From the NCBI GenBank assembly GCA_035048485.1, contig CM068581.1, forward strand, positions 62,101,393 through 62,165,392: DNA of 64,000 nucleotides, given 5' to 3'. Each line of letters begins with the position of its first letter. The stretch's first letter is position 1. Under the pieces are notes generated by a model. It worked only from the letters and a program-made list of their open reading frames with translations. It made no database searches and had not been told where the DNA came from. This document shows, in pieces, positions 59,768 to 64,000 of this stretch. Source of the stretch: Pteria penguin (lineage: Eukaryota > Mollusca > Bivalvia > Pterioida > Pteriidae). The position numbers were made by a program, and so were the translations under genes.

Positions 59768-62700
59768 TCCTAAACGAAATGTTTAAATAACTTCTTCAAA
59801 TACATTTTCAACACCTTAACAACAATGCCCCCACCCCACCTCCACCCCCTTTTTTCACACACATCACTATGGTCTTCCAAATGCTGTATCAATGCGTGTA
59901 TATACTCCATATCAATATTTTGAAAATAAATACATGTATATACAAAAGATTATATTTATAACAGAAGAAACTCAAGATGAAAATGAGATCCACCATCACA
60001 TGTTACCCTCGAACAACCTTTTTTGTCAATTTCCCTTTTTTGATGTCATCCATGAATCATCAAAAATCGATGTTAGTTTATTCTTTCATACAATAAAAAA
60101 TGTAAATGTTATAAATATTGTAGGACAATGTGTATACCAATTGATTTAATGTTCTATAATCAACAGAGAAATTAATGATTAAAATCGAATTTAAGATAGC
60201 ATCTCCAAACAATAATGGGTGAAGTCGGCAATACAAAATGCAACACATTGCAGCCTTTCATATCCATTTGATTCTCCTATATCATAACGGAATGATGGTA
60301 GACACATCTGCAGTGTTTGCGCGCAGAATTAATAAATATCTGCTTTCTACAAAAGAAAACACGGAACACTGTCGCATCAAATACTTTTCTGGAAATCTAA
60401 TATTTCAGACTGCTCAACTATATAGATAAATCTTTTGCAGCCGCTGATTAAAATATTTAATTTTGATTTATATTCTTTAAGAGTTTCACCAGCTATGTAG
60501 GAAGATAGCATGTAGTTTGTAATGTAACATGTAGACAGCGACTAACAGATAGACGTCGAAATACACCGAGAGTACCGGAAATGACGTTTTCATAAATAGT
60601 GGTGTACTAAGTGGCACACCCAATCAACCAGCCCCCCTCCTCCCCCCGCCGCTTTCTTTTCTATATCGGACAGTTTGTCATGACTTTAAAGGGTTATTCG
60701 AGACATCCCGGGTGGAAGACAGGGAACTGGATCCGCCTCCGATACAGTTGAATCACCCAGACGTTTTACTATGTGCCTCAAAATTATTAATATGAATATG
60801 GTCTTTTAATTTCCAAATATTTAATTTAGAGTGTTCATCAGCATTATGAAAATGCGTTTTGAAACAATTATAATTATTCTCGGTATATTTTCTATGTTTT
60901 TAATGTATCAACTACACGGTAAAATACTTCCTTGGTCGTTTTATGCGCAGCGGCTTGTATATACGATGTATATATTATAGACATTTGCAATCCGGAGACA
61001 TGTTTTAATGAAAATATGTAATAAGATACAATAACTAATAGAATTTTGTGCACATTTGCTGCATCCCCTAAGTTTGCCCTACTCTACGAGCTTATTTTCC
61101 GCATGTACTGAGGTTGTTAAATTTTGTTGTGCTTAATTATCATACAAGACAAAAGTTTGAATAACTATATTACTGTAACTTCACATCTATTTTCCTTATA
61201 TCATCAGTATTCGATTTTTTTTTTTTTTTTTTTGATTACAAATGGACAATGTTACACTGCATACATATATGTAATTGTATATATATATATATGTGATGCA
61301 TGCATGGCAATCAACTGGTCATGTGATCTTTCCATTCGAAAAATATTTGCTCGAATGAAAAAATGAATGAAATTGTAGGTATGTATACTGTACATGATCT
61401 ACATGGAGTGGACACACAATCGGTAGGCTTCATTTACAAATACGATAAGTTATCTCGCGGTTACTCTAAGGTATAAATTCGGTGTTTACCCGAATGTAAT
61501 GCTTTTTGCAAATGTATAATAAAGATAGAAAGACAAGAATAAAGGTACAAGGATGAGAAGCATCATTTTTCATCATCTTTAACAAAAGTCACAAGAATAT
61601 GATGAATTTCACTCTGCGAAAAGTACACAAATAACACTTTACAATAAATGTTTGTACTTAATGGTTTTGGATTATATCAAACTGATTAAAATTCTATCTG
61701 ATTAATTTTCAAAGATCTTTGATAGAAATGTATACCAGTTAATGAAACTACATTTACTATACATGGAAGTAATAGGTTCTCTGCGACAAAAATGTTATTC
61801 ATTGGTAAATGAATATATGCATTCCTTTTTACAAGTCCCTTGATCTTTTCCACTTGTGAAAATAAAAATTGGGATTTTATTTTCAGTATTTGATTTTTAT
61901 TTTAATTTAAAATTCACTTTAAGATCAAAACGAAACTTACTCAGAAACCGCCGTGGGTCTTTAAACAACATCTTTCTTCTGTCGTCAACTGTCATTCGAA
62001 AAATTTCTATGTTGTTTTGTTCCACAGATATAAAGTTTATTTTCAAGAAATCTTCCTATCCAGTTTACACATTCTGTCCCCAATGAAATGCATAGGAATA
62101 TTAAGAGCTGATCACGCAGTCGACACCTTTCTAATCGTACGCCTTAAGTTGATTGGCAGTCCACGATGGCTCCTATTGTTTCACTCTACGTTTGTACAGG
62201 TGAGTTGTTGACGGGTATTAGATAGTTTCGTTTGTTAGCTTTTACCTGAGAATGTCACCCTCATTAGGGGTTTATGGATTGTTCCATTTTTATAGAAACT
62301 GGACTATTCTAAGTAAATAGTTTTTATTTATGTTTTGATTATTCTAAACTTCTACTGAAAATGGTAATGTTGATGAATAAATTAAAAGCTTCAATAATTT
62401 TTTTCTTGCGGATTATGATTTTATTTGATCTTTATCATATATTGATATTTATTGTACGGTTACATCATCCCTTCATCAAGAATGGAACAGTCCCCTCCCC
62501 AAAAAAAGTAATGAAAGGGGCGGAGCGTTTTACACCTTTGATACTATCACCTGATTACAGGTGGAAAATCTAATTAGCATAAATGTCCAGCATCTCCCTC
62601 CCCTTGAATCAGTCGCCCTTCCTTCTATGTTTATTTGATGGCCTATTAATTCGTCGATCGTCTGCTGGGAAGAATAATGACAATACTCGCCATGTGACTT

Positions 62701-63957
62701 GTTGGCGTTTAATTCTACAAAGTCTTCCTTTTTTGTACAATTTTCCATTTATTGATCATCAATGTGATGCATGCTAGCAACATTTTGACGCAATAAATAA
62801 TATTTATACGTTTGCTAAATGTGCTACTCAATGATAAATAGAGAATTGTCAACCCATATTGAACAAAATTATTCATTTTAAAGGCGTTTTACTTTCGTGT
62901 CTATATTTTGATATTTCTTTAGATGAAAACGGCAGAAAAGAGATAAGTTATTGGTCATAAAGATGTTGACTTCATCTTCAAAGAATGCTCCAATCTGTAT
63001 ATTGCGACAAAACATCAAAATAAATCTTATTTCATTCGAAGTAATTTCCATCATTTTTCATTTATAACAAAGAAAGGAACCTTCTTTAGCATACCGACTA
63101 ACCAAATAAAAATCCTAGAGACAGCTACAAAACATTCTCTCGATTTTAAATTCACTTTTATTTTATACATGTGAATCCTTTAATTCGTTCTACTTCACGT
63201 TGATCTAAGGCTTTTCTCGCTCTCCTTTTTCATATACGTTAACGAGTCATTGCAAGTGTAACAACGGCTTTGTGTGTTCACAAGTGTTGCACATTTTATT
63301 GCATTCTTAATCCACATCGTTTGTGATGTTTGATCAGAGGTTTTCTGTAACAGGAATTTAAACTCCAAAAATGTTACCACTAATTGTGTGCTGACTAAAA
63401 GAACCTGCATGATAAAGCTATATTTAAAAAAAAATCAAGAAATTCGAATCAATACAAATTGTAATTTATTTATTTTTTGTGAATTCATTTTTTATTTCTT
63501 CTGTATCATAAAAGTGCGTTTACATCCTTATGTTGTGGGGATCTGATTGTGGTATTTTATTCCCATTTTCAAAAAGAACGCAATGCATCATGAATTTTAA
63601 TAAATAGCGCATCAAAAAAACATTTCTTATGCAAATAAAGGTTATGTAAAATAAACAGGGTGAGAAATTTGATGTACCATGTAATTCGCACCTTCGCCAA
63701 TGTAAAATAAAATTAAGGATAGAAGAAAAGAAAATTAATTCATTCTACCTCAAATCCGAGTTAAGATTTATCATGTCTGAACGAAATTTAACCCCGAACT
63801 GACATCAAAGTTTCAATTTTAAACGAGTGAAATTGAAATATTATAGAAGATTAAAACATTATAATGAAAAAATAGTTTGTTTGGGTGATCCGACTTTTAG
63901 AATAAGAATAAACTGAAACTGAGAAGAGGCAGTTATCTCCTGACTAGATGGAATAAG
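58941..63957. other. Region upstream of prdm1, mostly unique
   Basis: AT-rich, with the (AT)n tract and short pyrimidine runs. Open frames of 60-85 codons lack splice context or recognisable motifs. Distal regulatory DNA of prdm1 is plausible, but nothing specific is seen. Confidence 0.4.
59705..59764. repeat. (AT)n microsatellite
   Basis: Sixty bases of alternating A/T upstream of prdm1. Confidence 0.95.
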
Positions 63958-64000
63958 CAAGAGGCCATGACGGGTATAGATCACACACCTGAGCTTGCTA
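63958..64000 (+). repeat. Dispersed 'AAGAGGCC' repeat, cut by window end
   Basis: The sequence resembles the fragment at 18.3 kb and continues beyond the last base, ending ACACACCTGAGCTTGCTA. Confidence 0.4.

Overview
This is AT-rich, intron-rich metazoan DNA, most likely from a bivalve mollusc. The evidence is GT-AG introns, many tRNA-derived SINEs ending in the '...GACGTAAAACACCAAT' type of tail found in bivalve genomes, mariner- and hAT-like relics, foldback MITEs, and a very large content of minisatellites and (TA)n or (GA)n tracts. Nothing bacterial or viral is visible. I could not search databases, so the species and all homology calls rest on recognised motifs and hand-checked splice phases.

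Four protein-coding genes can be assembled, all on the minus strand. (1) 5906-11640: six exons with consistent phases encode a 300-residue secreted/type I membrane protein with a MOLO-1/TPM-type domain. (2) 17566-23183: seven exons, all in phase 0, encode a 330-residue hydrophilic protein that I do not recognise. (3) 23980-26856: three exons encode a 155-residue Ly6/uPAR three-finger protein with a predicted GPI anchor. (4) 41483-58080: five coding exons encode an 820-residue PRDM1/Blimp-1 orthologue with a SET (PR) domain and five zinc fingers; the 5' non-coding part lies further right. No functional link between the four is evident beyond shared strand.

The rest is repeat-rich. 1-5.9 kb: decayed repeats, a reverse-transcriptase relic and a possible exon. 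7-13.3 kb: minisatellites inside and immediately upstream of the MOLO-1-like gene. 14-23 kb: SINEs, a hAT-like MITE, a 187-bp palindromic MITE touching the last splice acceptor of gene 2, and a 20-bp satellite. 25-33 kb: SINEs with clear target-site duplications and a mariner relic bounded by terminal inverted repeats. 34.7-38 kb: a 61-bp satellite of about 24 copies, another MITE and an inverted pair of short-unit minisatellites. 38-41.4 kb and the prdm1 introns are mostly unique sequence with a few repeats, one orphan exon-like frame and possible regulatory clusters.

I did not find a convincing new multi-gene system. The items most worth a second look are the unrecognised gene 2 and its MITE-adjacent acceptor, the minisatellites in the MOLO-1-like promoter zone, the orphan exon inside prdm1 intron 1, the head-to-head minisatellite at 37 kb and the TE-borne AGGTCA direct repeats.
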